Positions 1 through 8,695 of a stretch of 24,585 nucleotides of DNA are shown in pieces (the stretch's first letter is position 1; every line of letters starts with the position of its first letter). The position numbers and the translations under genes were made by a program. Under the pieces are notes generated by a model, which saw only the letters and a list, made by a program, of their open reading frames with translations, was not told the origin of the DNA and did no database searches. Origin of the DNA: UBA4716 sp002438865 (GTDB lineage: Bacteria; Bacillota; Clostridia; UBA1381); assembly GCA_937907325.1 (NCBI GenBank), contig CALERO010000052.1, positions 1-24,585 on the forward strand, written 5' to 3'.

Positions 1-225
1 ACATTTTATATTCATCTGTTGAATTATAGAACGTCATTTTGTCAATCTGATCAATGCAATAGTTTATTGACTGATCCGAATTTCTGTTTACCGTATAAAC
101 AAAATCCCAGAACATAAAGCTGCTGCCTGTTGTGCCTGCGTAACATATCTCATTATCCTCGTTGATAAAAACCAGATGTCTGCCGCCGCCCACAAGATCG
201 TAATTCAAGTTGTCCGCCGCAAAAT
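1..225 (-). pseudogene. 3' continuation of the frameshifted SLH-like protein gene, running off the left edge
   Basis: Reading the minus strand from about 225 to the window edge in the frame one base behind the upstream CDS gives about 70 open codons with no stop. The peptide runs through NLNYDLVGGGRHLVFINE, then CYAGTTGSSFMFWDFVYTV, and ends near FYNSTDEYKM at the edge. It has no start codon or ribosome binding site of its own. It follows directly on the last sensible residues of the upstream ORF (GPIYI), so both pieces look like one protein split by a single-base deletion in a run of four A (221-224, T on the coding strand). The restored module resembles the one at the start of the protein at the right edge: a V-x-I/V-x-V-x-K-K opening, an acidic Asp/Asn region, an aromatic W-D-F/Y step and a late Y-x-V/M ending. 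That similarity supports it as real coding sequence. A sequencing or assembly error cannot be excluded. Confidence 0.7.
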
Positions 226-858
226 ATAGATCGGACCATTGTTTTCACGAACATAAATTTTCTTGTTCTTTTTGTCTACCTGAACAATTTCAACACGTTT
301 CTGAGTCATTTTGAAGTATTTTTCCAAAACGGTATCACCGCTGCTTTTGTATGTATCGTCAAAATACTCCATAACCTTAACGTCAAGCAAATTTGACAAA
401 AGGCGTGCTCCGGCGTCTTTTGTAAGATTATCCGTCTCTGCCGCCGTAATCTTATTAAGCAAATCATTTGAGCTTGCGACAGTCATTGTATCCTGCATTT
501 CAAGCATCGGTCTGTAGCCTGCAAACACAAGGGCGGCACGAACAGCATCTCTGTATCTGATAGGCATGGTGCGTACAAGCGAATAATCAATAAGTCCCAT
601 ACTTTTTGCCGTTTCAAAAGTATTGTCATTATTTTTTGTTTCGCTGTTTGTAAACTGCATAAGCACCGCAACATAGCTGCCCGCTGTTAAAGTGTTTCCC
701 TCGATGTTTACGCCGACGCCTGCAAGACGCGCATAGGCGTCTTGTGCGGCATCAGCTTTCACTTGGGGCTGTGAATTATCATCTTCGGCAAACGTTGTTA
801 TACAAGATGCCGACATCATCATAACAAGTCCTAATATTAATGAAAGTATACGTTTCAT
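205..858 (-). CDS. Secreted degenerate SLH-domain protein, truncated by a probable frameshift
   Basis: The visible ORF encodes 217 residues. It starts with a signal peptide (basic MKR, hydrophobic residues 5-23, then TTFAED). The start is set by AGGAGG placed six bases before ATG. Residues about 40-125 look like a worn SLH region: the part ending MPIRYRDAVRAALVFAGY keeps the shape of the usual ITRAEAVKML-ALGY segment but has lost the classic acidic and aromatic signature. The next segment (ARLLSNLLDVKVMEYFDD, then VLEKYF) matches the style of SLH surface proteins in Clostridia, in which an SLH-like head is followed by long beta-rich modules. The frame closes after ILRRTT at a TGA that appears only because of a probable one-base deletion near 221-224; the reading continues in another frame to the edge. 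It starts 15 bases after the SLH-anchored gene upstream and is the last gene of the operon visible here. Whether a shortened product is made is unknown. Confidence 0.75.
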   Translation of the reverse strand: MKRILSLILGLVMMMSASCITTFAEDDNSQPQVKADAAQDAYARLAGVGVNIEGNTLTAGSYVAVLMQFTNSETKNNDNTFETAKSMGLIDYSLVRTMPIRYRDAVRAALVFAGYRPMLEMQDTMTVASSNDLLNKITAAETDNLTKDAGARLLSNLLDVKVMEYFDDTYKSSGDTVLEKYFKMTQKRVEIVQVDKKNKKIYVRENNGPIYILRRTT

Positions 859-873
859 AGGTTCCTCCTGTTG

Positions 874-3800
874 TTATTTAATCAATAAAGCAATTACCTT
901 AGCTGCTTCTGCTCTCGTAACGGCGTCACGCGGTCCGAAAGCGCCGTTATCGTATCCGTCGATAATTCCTGCCTGCTTTAAGACATTTATAGCCTCCTCA
1001 GCGTAATCTGCAATATCATCGAAATCGGTAAACGATGACAAATCATACTGTTTGTCCAATGTCATATTCTTGTAGTCCAAGACATTCTTAATCATAACGC
1101 ACATATCCTGACGTGTAATTTCAGCATTTGGTGCAAATTTACCGTCGCCGATACCCGAAACTATGCCGAGCGACGCAACAGTGCGGATCGGATTTGCATA
1201 CCATGCATCGTCCGCCACATCATCGAACGAAACCGTAATCTCGCCGCTGAGTCTGAAAGCGCTTTGAATCATTTTAACGAACTCGGATCTTGCAACACTG
1301 TTGGAGGGTCCGAAGGTGCCGTCATCATAACCGTTAATAACTTTTTTATCAATCAATGTTGAAATGTACTCATATGCCCAATGCTCCGGGGTAACATCGG
1401 GGAATGAAAGCTTATTTGTTCCCGGATTAATTACGGTAGAGTTGTTCGGTCTCTGTCCGCCGTATTTTGTATCCGAACTGCTCGGATTTGTGGTTGTACC
1501 GCCGCCCGAAGGGCCGCTTGATCCGCTGTTAGTGACAGTTATGCTTTTTGCATTCTCCGCAATATTAATACCGACTGTATCATCATCATTCATAAGTCTG
1601 CCGTTTACCTTGATTTCCGCCGCACCTGCGTCCACCGATTTGAGAGGGAATGTAATAATCGGTTTACCGGTGTTTAAGTTACCTGTAACGTCGGCGGTAA
1701 TCGTCAGTTTATTATTGCTGTATGAAAGCTGCGCATTTGCAAGACAATCTGCCAATACAAGGTCGCTGAGCTTTGTATCCTTATTTATTTCTGCATTACC
1801 CGTTGTTGAAATCACAAATTTCAGCTTGTTTAATTTATCGGACGATACCGCTAAATCATCAACGCTTACATATGCTTTAAAGCTGCTGTTTGCACGTGCC
1901 GAATCGGCTGTTAAATTAAATACGTCGATACCTTCGCCTGTCCATGTTTCGGACGTACCTTTGCGTGCGGTAAAGTTAATCTCATCTGTTATTTCCGCAC
2001 CGTTAGCGTCTGCAACTCCGCTTAACTTTACAGTATATTCACCGTTTTCTGCAAGCTGAGACGCAAGAACTATTTTCGGATTTTTGCTGTTCTTATCAAG
2101 AACCGTTACAGCCGGAATTTCTTTTCCGTCCGCACCGAGAAGCTTAACAGACGCGCCGTCACCCGATAATGCATTATCCTTAAAGCCTGCTTCGGTTTTG
2201 ACGGTAATTGCGGTTTCATCATTTGTCATATTGCTTCCGTCATACTCCGCACCGTCTTTATTTACAAGCTTTGTTGCACCCGAAAGGTACTTACCTATCA
2301 TTATCTCGTCTACAAGAATATCGGCAACATTGTCAGTAGTTACATAATCACCTGCTATACAAATATCCGTAGCTTTTTTAATATCAAACTGAAGCTTTCT
2401 TGCCTGATTGTTTACAGTGTATTCTACCTCTTTCGGTATATCCGACAGCGGAACTTCAACAACCGTCCATCTTCCCGTTTCCTTAACGTATTTCTCTATC
2501 GGGACAGCGGCATATGCTGCCGAAGCATTTGATCCTGCCGGAACATACGAAAGACCAACCTGAAGCTTTTGCAAATCAGCATTTTGGGGTATATACATAC
2601 CTACCAGGATAGCGCCGCCCACAGTGGAAACCTCATCACCCAATGCCGCACCTCTGAAAAGAATTGCGCCCTTGCGGATAGGGGTAAACTTAACAGCTAT
2701 ACTCTTTGCACCTATTCCCACATTTGTTTCGGATTCCGTCGCATATTGAGCGTTATCCGTATAAATTTTCACATTGCGGGCAAGATCGTCCTTGTAATAA
2801 TCCCTGACTGTTTCAAGTTTTTCGTTTTTCTCATAAATTCTTATATAGTCCGAAGCAAGCGACGCATTACCCTCATGAGTAAGGGCTTTCACCTCAACCG
2901 TAAGAATATCGTTCTTTTCAAGCGGTTCGGCAGGTGTATATGAGTTAGTATCGCTTGTTGCATACTCACGTCCGTTTATGTAAAGCTTATAGCTTTCGGC
3001 AAATTCAGGTGTTGTCCATGTAAATTGCGAGCCGTCATACGCCAAATTTTCGGGTGCGTATATATATGCCGCAAGAACTTCGCCGCTCACCTTATATGAC
3101 GGCTGAAATCCCTCCATAGTGGCACAAATCTCATATTTATAATTCTTGTTCGGCTCTATATCCCTGTCTGTGTACTCAAAATCGGACGCTGAAAGCTCTG
3201 CTATGACTTTGCCGTCACGGTAAAGGATATATCCGCTCGGCTGACCGAATGACGGAGCCTCCCAATTGCACTTTACAGCCAATTCGCTGCCGCCGATATT
3301 TGCATAAGAAACGTTCTGAGGAACACCTATTGCCGGAACATACACATCTTTTAACACCGCATAGTCTGTATACTTGCCGTACAAGCACTTACCGCGAACC
3401 TTATATGAATAGTGGCTGTCGTTCTCAAGTCCGGCGTCAACATACTCGGTTGTGTTGCCGTCAACGGTGCCGATAAGCTCGTCACCTCTGTAAATCTCAT
3501 ATTCTGTCATTGTATTTACGGACGGAGTCCAATTAAGAGTAACTTTGCCGCTTACCACTTCGGCATCGGTAAGATTTGCAGGCGCTTTAACGTCGCCTAC
3601 TATATACATATCTCCGATTTCGATTGAACCGCTGCCGCTCTTTCTTGCGACGCCGATACCTGCCAGGAACATAAGCTCCGCATCTCTATCGTATTGAGCG
3701 CCGCCGTTGGACAGTTCTGCGCTGTCTGCCCCCGTAAATTCGGATACGGGTATTTCCACTCGCTGCATCTGTCCGGGAGTTGTATAGTATTTGCCCAATG

Positions 3801-5004
3801 AAACACCCACGGCATTGCCTGTATTGTTATCTGCTTTTTGAGGCATTGAAGCAAGCGTAATATAATAATCGTCTGCACTCTCGCCCTCCGGAACAAGAAC
3901 ATCGGCATATACATACGAGCTTGCTTCATGGCTTGCAATATTCATTGTTGCGCCGTCTTGGGTAATATCTCTGTATGCTACCGCTGTTTCGCCGTCGGGA
4001 ACATCAAATGCAACAGTTTCATTTTCACCGATTGAGCTTACTGCTGTTGCGCTGCCATCGGGCAATGTTGTAAACGTCTTTGTCGGATATTCGCCTGTTT
4101 CGGTCTTAAGGAACATCGCATCTCTGCTTGCCTTGCTGTCATGATACACTGAAGAACGAATGTTATCTACAGCAAAATATATAGGCATAGTCGGAGTTGC
4201 GCTCGGATTGGACTGAAACATAATATCTACCAGGTTTATTTCCTCAACCGTACCATCTAATTTGACATTACCATTATCACGGTCAATCTGATAATATGTC
4301 CCCTTGAAGTGCTGCTTTGACGCCGAATAGTTTTTGCTGCGTATATTTACCTCAACTGTCTGCTCGCCGCCGTATTCTTCATCTTCGGTATCAATGATGG
4401 CCTCATAACGTACAAATCCGGTATCCCATTTGTTATATGCTCCACTGTCAAAATCACCTGCGAAATATGTATTACCCGGTCCGAAATCCCTTACAAGAGA
4501 GGGAGCATTTGCAGAAGTATTATCCTTTGTGACTTCAGCCCAGGAACCGCTTACACCTGCAGTCGTATTACTCATAGATATCTGTATATTATTTAACGCT
4601 TCCGAGGCATCTACATATAAGTCAACCGAAAACGTGTATATATCGCCCTTTTCCAGCTTTTTATTTACCGGAAGTTTTATATGCTGATTCTTAGAGTCCT
4701 TTGTGGCCGACAAAGTAAACAATACGGCTTCATCATCATTTTTTTTGTTTGAGTCAAAGCGTGACGCCGGTTCAATACTGAATTCAGTGGCTGACGGATA
4801 GTTAAAAATTATTGGTCCCAGATTACAATCAAACCATGGACCGTATGAACCCGGAAGATCTTTTTTCGATATGCCATAGTATATACCATCGATTAAATTA
4901 TCTTCTGCCGGCGCTGCCTGTGCTGTAGGCGATGGCAATATAAATGTATTTATTAATAAAGCCAAAGAAAGTACCGATGTGCATATTTTCTTTAAATGTT
5001 TCAT
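874..5004 (-). CDS. Large SLH-anchored surface protein with FN3 and cohesin-like domains, no obvious catalytic domain
   Basis: This protein of 1,376 residues probably acts outside the cell as a wall-bound glycan-holding or scaffold protein. The start chosen is ATG at 5004 (MKHLKKICTSVL), preceded by AAGGGGA; an in-frame upstream ATG at 5046 would add 14 residues, fits the signal peptide less well and lies inside a hairpin. Order: signal peptide to about residue 30 (PTAQAAPA); two beta-sandwich carbohydrate-binding-like regions, about 35-475; three FN3-like repeats, about 475-725 (the first with LNWTPSVNTMTEYEIYRG); another beta-sandwich region, about 730-905; a bacterial Ig-like region, about 905-1015; a cohesin-like domain, about 1020-1160; a Ser/Gly/Thr-rich linker; and three SLH repeats, about 1199-1376, with FPDVTPEHWAYEYI, FDDVADDAWYANPI and ITRQDM or VTRAEA signatures. 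SLH repeats bind pyruvylated secondary wall polymer. I see no glycosidase or lyase active-site motif. The gene follows a secreted beta-sandwich protein and an ABC importer in one operon, which suggests a capture role; that is inference. Confidence 0.85.
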   Translation of the reverse strand: MKHLKKICTSVLSLALLINTFILPSPTAQAAPAEDNLIDGIYYGISKKDLPGSYGPWFDCNLGPIIFNYPSATEFSIEPASRFDSNKKNDDEAVLFTLSATKDSKNQHIKLPVNKKLEKGDIYTFSVDLYVDASEALNNIQISMSNTTAGVSGSWAEVTKDNTSANAPSLVRDFGPGNTYFAGDFDSGAYNKWDTGFVRYEAIIDTEDEEYGGEQTVEVNIRSKNYSASKQHFKGTYYQIDRDNGNVKLDGTVEEINLVDIMFQSNPSATPTMPIYFAVDNIRSSVYHDSKASRDAMFLKTETGEYPTKTFTTLPDGSATAVSSIGENETVAFDVPDGETAVAYRDITQDGATMNIASHEASSYVYADVLVPEGESADDYYITLASMPQKADNNTGNAVGVSLGKYYTTPGQMQRVEIPVSEFTGADSAELSNGGAQYDRDAELMFLAGIGVARKSGSGSIEIGDMYIVGDVKAPANLTDAEVVSGKVTLNWTPSVNTMTEYEIYRGDELIGTVDGNTTEYVDAGLENDSHYSYKVRGKCLYGKYTDYAVLKDVYVPAIGVPQNVSYANIGGSELAVKCNWEAPSFGQPSGYILYRDGKVIAELSASDFEYTDRDIEPNKNYKYEICATMEGFQPSYKVSGEVLAAYIYAPENLAYDGSQFTWTTPEFAESYKLYINGREYATSDTNSYTPAEPLEKNDILTVEVKALTHEGNASLASDYIRIYEKNEKLETVRDYYKDDLARNVKIYTDNAQYATESETNVGIGAKSIAVKFTPIRKGAILFRGAALGDEVSTVGGAILVGMYIPQNADLQKLQVGLSYVPAGSNASAAYAAVPIEKYVKETGRWTVVEVPLSDIPKEVEYTVNNQARKLQFDIKKATDICIAGDYVTTDNVADILVDEIMIGKYLSGATKLVNKDGAEYDGSNMTNDETAITVKTEAGFKDNALSGDGASVKLLGADGKEIPAVTVLDKNSKNPKIVLASQLAENGEYTVKLSGVADANGAEITDEINFTARKGTSETWTGEGIDVFNLTADSARANSSFKAYVSVDDLAVSSDKLNKLKFVISTTGNAEINKDTKLSDLVLADCLANAQLSYSNNKLTITADVTGNLNTGKPIITFPLKSVDAGAAEIKVNGRLMNDDDTVGINIAENAKSITVTNSGSSGPSGGGTTTNPSSSDTKYGGQRPNNSTVINPGTNKLSFPDVTPEHWAYEYISTLIDKKVINGYDDGTFGPSNSVARSEFVKMIQSAFRLSGEITVSFDDVADDAWYANPIRTVASLGIVSGIGDGKFAPNAEITRQDMCVMIKNVLDYKNMTLDKQYDLSSFTDFDDIADYAEEAINVLKQAGIIDGYDNGAFGPRDAVTRAEAAKVIALLIK

Positions 5005-5032
5005 AGTTTTCCCCTTATGTTTTTGTAGTAAC

Positions 5033-5060
5033 ATTCCCCTCCGCATATGCGGAGAGGAAT
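5033..5060 (-). other. Strong intercistronic hairpin between two operon genes
   Basis: A 12-bp stem with a 4-base ATAT loop (one G-T pair when read as minus-strand RNA, Watson-Crick elsewhere) lies between the stop codon at 5082 and the ATG at 5004. The core CTCCGCATATGCGGAG is a perfect palindrome. No T-run follows on either strand, so it is not a standard intrinsic terminator. In an operon transcript it could act as a 3'-end stabiliser or processing site that sets different mRNA levels for the upstream and downstream genes. The structure is seen; the role is inferred. Confidence 0.6.
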
Positions 5061-5081
5061 ATCCCGTAATATTGCTTTAAA

Positions 5082-6785
5082 TCACTGTGCTGTATCAGAG
5101 CCTGACTGCCATACAGGTGTAAGCGGCATTAATTTATTGCGATTCCATCTGAACACTCTTGTTTTTGCCGTGCCTGCCGGCTCGCTGATATTTGCCGTAA
5201 CCGTTCTTCCTTCGCTTGGTGTTGCGGAGGTCTGCTCGGCGCTTATAAATCTGCCGTCTTCGCCATAATATGCAACTATAAAATGAGCTTCTTCCGCATT
5301 ATCATATACTACCGGATATGTGTATGACGCTGTATCGCCGTCAACTGTGATCTTATTCTCTGTATATGACGCCCACAGATTATCGAAATATCTTGTTACA
5401 TTGTCGTTATTATTATTAAATCTAAGCGTAACGCCTTTAATAATTGTGCTTGGATCTGCAGCACCCTCATTATCTTCCATATACCACTTTGTGACATACA
5501 AATTTCCGTCTACATATATTGCCAAGGTGCGCTTATTGCCATATTCTTCATCTCTGTTGTCAATTACAACCGTAATTGTACTGAATTTATTCGGCGTAAG
5601 TATAACCCCTCCCTGTGAGCGCCAATCGCCTCCAATCCATATTTTACCTTGTTCAATTTTAAATAAAGTACTGCTTACATTGAATTCTGTCATTCCGTCT
5701 GCCAACGCACCCGCCGCACTCGTAAGCTTAATGCTCATATTTCTCGCAGTGTTTGCCAAAAGATCGTCCAGGCAGAAATACAGACTATCATTATTCATGG
5801 CACTCATAGCATAATCAAAGCTGAATGTAAATACATCGTCATTTCGCATTGTATAATCTAAAGGCATAATTATATCATTCGGGAAGTATACGTTACCCCA
5901 TGTTTTTAATACCTTGCCTCTGCTTTCATCAATGTCCTGTTTGGAGTCGGCATACTCTGAAGCAAGCTTATATTTGGCATTTTTCAGAGTTTTTGTTGTA
6001 TTCCATGCATTGCCGCCGTTTTCTCCGCAGGTATCAAAATTCTCTATTTTTTCGTTCGGAACCTGCGTTACGGCATAGGACATATTGTTTAAATAATATG
6101 TAGCATCATTTCCCTTTCCATGTTCGGTTCTTAACATAACAGATTCTACCGTATCTATGGTAATACCGTCATTCATCGGATAAGATACAGTCTTGTCACC
6201 CGAAATATATGTAATTATATTTGAACCCGTGTCAAACAATATTTCGTAATGAGTAAACTCTGTTGCTGACGGCGCCTTTACCGCATAATTATCTGCTGTC
6301 CCGGTAAAGCCAAAATCACTTGTCCAGTTTGAATCATACCCTTTAAAAACGCTCGTCGACTTTTCGTTACCATTTATTTTTACTCTGAGTTGCATATTGC
6401 TTTGAGAGTTACCCTTATTCGTTAATGCCATATCAAATGATATTTTAAATATATCTCCGTCACCCAACTGTGCGTTGGGGTTCATAATAAAGAGTGCCCC
6501 GTCACTATCTTTCTCTGTGTTGTGTGCGAATTTCAAGACGTCATCTGTTGTATCTTTGTCTTTAAACGGATTTTTTACAACTTGTACAGCATCGTTATCT
6601 GCTTCCTGGTTAACTTGGTTCGAACCCGAACCGTAGCTGCACCAACCTCCGCCGACCGCACCGTCAAAGGTCTGGGTCTGTGCGGATGTTACATTTTGAG
6701 GTGTGGGCGCAACAACTGTTTCTGCCATTGCCGCAGTTGAGAACAGCATAGCCGACGCTATAACACTTGAAATTATCTTTTTCAT
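5082..6785 (-). CDS. Secreted protein with two beta-sandwich (carbohydrate-binding-like) modules
   Basis: The protein has 567 residues, with a clear signal peptide (MKKIISSVIASAMLFSTAAMA, likely cleaved after residue 21) and AGGAGG upstream of the ATG. Two concanavalin or jelly-roll-like regions follow, about 35-225 and 245-475. Both share phrases such as GDIFKISFDMAL and DVFTFSFDYAMS, and both have a VIDNRDEEYG or SGDKTVSYP type strand pair. The same GDIYTFSVDLYV-style module begins the SLH-anchored protein encoded next. The last 90 residues (YPVVYDNAEEAHFIVAYYGEDG and FRWNRNKLMPLTP) match the small C-terminal domain of the giant glycosidase at 17254 (ARIYVGYYSADG, IFVWDTASQTPL), a domain common at the ends of clostridial secreted polysaccharide-active proteins. 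No catalytic motif or wall anchor is visible. Its place directly behind two sugar permeases suggests an extracellular glycan-binding partner; the ligand is unknown. Confidence 0.8.
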   Translation of the reverse strand: MKKIISSVIASAMLFSTAAMAETVVAPTPQNVTSAQTQTFDGAVGGGWCSYGSGSNQVNQEADNDAVQVVKNPFKDKDTTDDVLKFAHNTEKDSDGALFIMNPNAQLGDGDIFKISFDMALTNKGNSQSNMQLRVKINGNEKSTSVFKGYDSNWTSDFGFTGTADNYAVKAPSATEFTHYEILFDTGSNIITYISGDKTVSYPMNDGITIDTVESVMLRTEHGKGNDATYYLNNMSYAVTQVPNEKIENFDTCGENGGNAWNTTKTLKNAKYKLASEYADSKQDIDESRGKVLKTWGNVYFPNDIIMPLDYTMRNDDVFTFSFDYAMSAMNNDSLYFCLDDLLANTARNMSIKLTSAAGALADGMTEFNVSSTLFKIEQGKIWIGGDWRSQGGVILTPNKFSTITVVIDNRDEEYGNKRTLAIYVDGNLYVTKWYMEDNEGAADPSTIIKGVTLRFNNNNDNVTRYFDNLWASYTENKITVDGDTASYTYPVVYDNAEEAHFIVAYYGEDGRFISAEQTSATPSEGRTVTANISEPAGTAKTRVFRWNRNKLMPLTPVWQSGSDTAQ

Positions 6786-6879
6786 AATTAATACCTCCTA
6801 TTTATAATCATATCTCCGTTAATCATATTTTTACGCTGAATTTTAATTACAGCATGATTTATTTTTACAATTCGGGTAA

Positions 6880-7734
6880 TCAACCCTTTACCGCTCCGGC
6901 TGTAAGGTTATTCATAAAATACTTATTGCCGAACATATAAACTATTATTACCGGAACTGACGCAATTACCGATCCGGCAAGCATTATGTTCCAGTTTGCC
7001 GCCGCATTGCCCGAACTCTTAAGCGAGAACAGTGCCGATACAAGCGTACCCTTTGACGGATCCGACATTGTAAACAGCATAGGCATCATATAAGAGTTCC
7101 AAGTGCCCTGGAAACCAAGCATTGCAAGCGTTGCCACTATCGGTTTCAAAAGCGGCGCAATTATATGTATAAAAGTTCCGAAGAAGCTGCAGCCGTCTAT
7201 AGCCGCAGCCTCGTCCATTTCTCTCGGAAGACCTGCTACAAACCCACGTACAAGATAAAAGTTAACAACATTTATGCCAAAGAAGCTTATAACTACCAGG
7301 CCCCACAATGAACCCATTAATCCGATGGAGGAAACTATATTCATTTGCGGAACAATTGTTGCACTTCCGAAATTAACAAACATCAGCACCGAGAATATTC
7401 CAAACCAAAGCTTTTGCCCTTTGAAATGTCCTCTTTCAAAGACGTATCCTCCCAAGCATGAATTAAGCACAGTTAAGATCACACTTATTACCGTATACCA
7501 TGTACTGTTCCAAAATAATTTCGGTGCATTAAATTCACTTGACGCCGACCATATTGCTTTATAGTTATCCATGCTCCATGTTTTCGGTAAAAGCGACGCT
7601 CCGCCGGTCATAATCTCCATATTGGTTTTAAACGAACCGAGTATCATATACACTACCGGGAAAAACACAAATACCAGTGCGATTATTAACACAAGGTACA
7701 TGATTGTCAGTAATATTCCTTTTCTTATCTTCAT
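6880..7734 (-). CDS. Sugar ABC transporter permease, MalG/UgpE (CUT1) family
   Basis: A 284-residue integral membrane protein with six predicted helices, starting with residues 8-32 and ending near MFGNKYFMNNLTAGAVKG, a C-terminus typical of the MalG family. The cytoplasmic EAA loop that contacts the ATPase is at about residues 172-197 (REMDEAAAIDGCSFFGTF). It pairs with the permease encoded just upstream (12-base gap) to form the heterodimeric channel of an oligosaccharide importer. AGGAGG precedes the start. The next gene, a secreted beta-sandwich protein, follows after 94 bases with no terminator visible, so cotranscription is likely. No ATP-binding subunit is encoded in the window; a shared MsmX/MalK-like ATPase elsewhere is the usual arrangement for CUT1 systems in Firmicutes. 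Substrate cannot be read from the permease alone. Confidence 0.93.
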   Translation of the reverse strand: MKIRKGILLTIMYLVLIIALVFVFFPVVYMILGSFKTNMEIMTGGASLLPKTWSMDNYKAIWSASSEFNAPKLFWNSTWYTVISVILTVLNSCLGGYVFERGHFKGQKLWFGIFSVLMFVNFGSATIVPQMNIVSSIGLMGSLWGLVVISFFGINVVNFYLVRGFVAGLPREMDEAAAIDGCSFFGTFIHIIAPLLKPIVATLAMLGFQGTWNSYMMPMLFTMSDPSKGTLVSALFSLKSSGNAAANWNIMLAGSVIASVPVIIVYMFGNKYFMNNLTAGAVKG

Positions 7735-7746
7735 ATGTACCTCCTC

Positions 7747-8691
7747 TTAATAATACTTTACAACTTTGCTTGAAAGCTTGCTGTAAATTAACGCCACGCC
7801 CGAATATACACATGCATTTATAATTGCCGCTGCACATCCCTCGCCTATATTTGCTGATGTCGACGCAAATCCGGGCACTATCTTTTTCAGCAGGAATGTT
7901 GTTGCAACCTCCGTCTGTCCGCCCGGAGCACCGTTTGTTAAGTTAAGAACAATATCGCCCGTCTGCAGCGAACCGTTTATCGCAAGCAGCAGGATTGTTG
8001 CCAATACCGGCGCAATCAGCGGAAGAGTTATTTTGAATAATGTAACAAAAGTTCCGGCGCCGTCAAGCTTTGCGCTTTCATAAACCTCCTCCGGAACATT
8101 TGCAAGAGCAACCATAAAGTATATGGTGTTGATACCGAAGGTCTGCCATACCGACGCTATGATAAGAATCATCAAAGCCGAACCCTTGTGTGCAAAGTAA
8201 TCGATCGGTGCGCTGATCAAACCCAGCTTCTGAAGTATTGTGTTAATATATCCAGAATATGAAAACAAGTTTGTAAATACAAGACCGACTACCGTTACGC
8301 TTATGATTGTCGGGAAATACAATCCTACTCTCGCCGCCTTAAAACCGCGGTGCTTTTTACTTACAATAAGCGCCAGACAGAGTGCCAGCGGCAATTCAAT
8401 AGGCAGTTTGCCGAGTGTGAATAAAAAGCTGTTTCCCAATGCAGTCCAGTAACCGGTACTCCTGGTGAAAATATTTACAAAGTTCTCAAGTCCGACAAAC
8501 ATCGTCTGACTGTCTACTCCCGTGTAATAATTGAATGATTTTGAAACCGCCCATATTATCGGATACAGAGTGAATACAAAGAAACCGATTATGGCAGGCG
8601 ATATCATCACCGTACATTCTATATCATGTCTCGAGAAAAATCTTTTTTTCTTTGAGGCTTTTGCTTCTATACCTCTTGTGCTACTTTTCAT
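7747..8691 (-). CDS. Sugar ABC transporter permease, MalF/UgpA (CUT1) family
   Basis: A 314-residue membrane protein with a charged cytoplasmic N-terminus (residues 1-26, Lys/Arg rich) and then six predicted helices, beginning with ISPAIIGFFVFTLYPIIW. The EAA signature for ATPase docking is at about residues 201-225 (EEVYESAKLDGAGTF, then ITLPL). N-terminal motifs such as LYPIIWAVSKSF and FVGLENFVNIF are typical of UgpA/MalF-like permeases. Its ATG lies four bases beyond the stop of the binding-protein gene, and its GGTGG ribosome binding site lies inside that gene's 3' end, which implies tight translational coupling. It would form the transmembrane pore with the product of the next gene and accept oligosaccharide from the lipoprotein. 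Confidence 0.93.
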   Translation of the reverse strand: MKSSTRGIEAKASKKKRFFSRHDIECTVMISPAIIGFFVFTLYPIIWAVSKSFNYYTGVDSQTMFVGLENFVNIFTRSTGYWTALGNSFLFTLGKLPIELPLALCLALIVSKKHRGFKAARVGLYFPTIISVTVVGLVFTNLFSYSGYINTILQKLGLISAPIDYFAHKGSALMILIIASVWQTFGINTIYFMVALANVPEEVYESAKLDGAGTFVTLFKITLPLIAPVLATILLLAINGSLQTGDIVLNLTNGAPGGQTEVATTFLLKKIVPGFASTSANIGEGCAAAIINACVYSGVALIYSKLSSKVVKYY

Positions 8692-8695
8692 TAAG

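Noticed and set aside
215..230. Programmed -1 ribosomal frameshifting at the T-run in the left-edge gene
   Set aside because: The codons TAT ATT TTG do not form the X-XXY-YYZ slippery heptamer, and no strong downstream pseudoknot is obvious; a one-base deletion or read error is simpler.
1364..2059. A 231-residue open frame on the plus strand
   Set aside because: It lies antisense to the SLH protein, has no ribosome binding site and gives a low-complexity hydrophobic peptide; it mirrors the codon use of the true gene.
5005..5081. Intrinsic terminator between the secreted protein and SLH-protein genes
   Set aside because: The hairpin is strong but no T-run follows on either strand.
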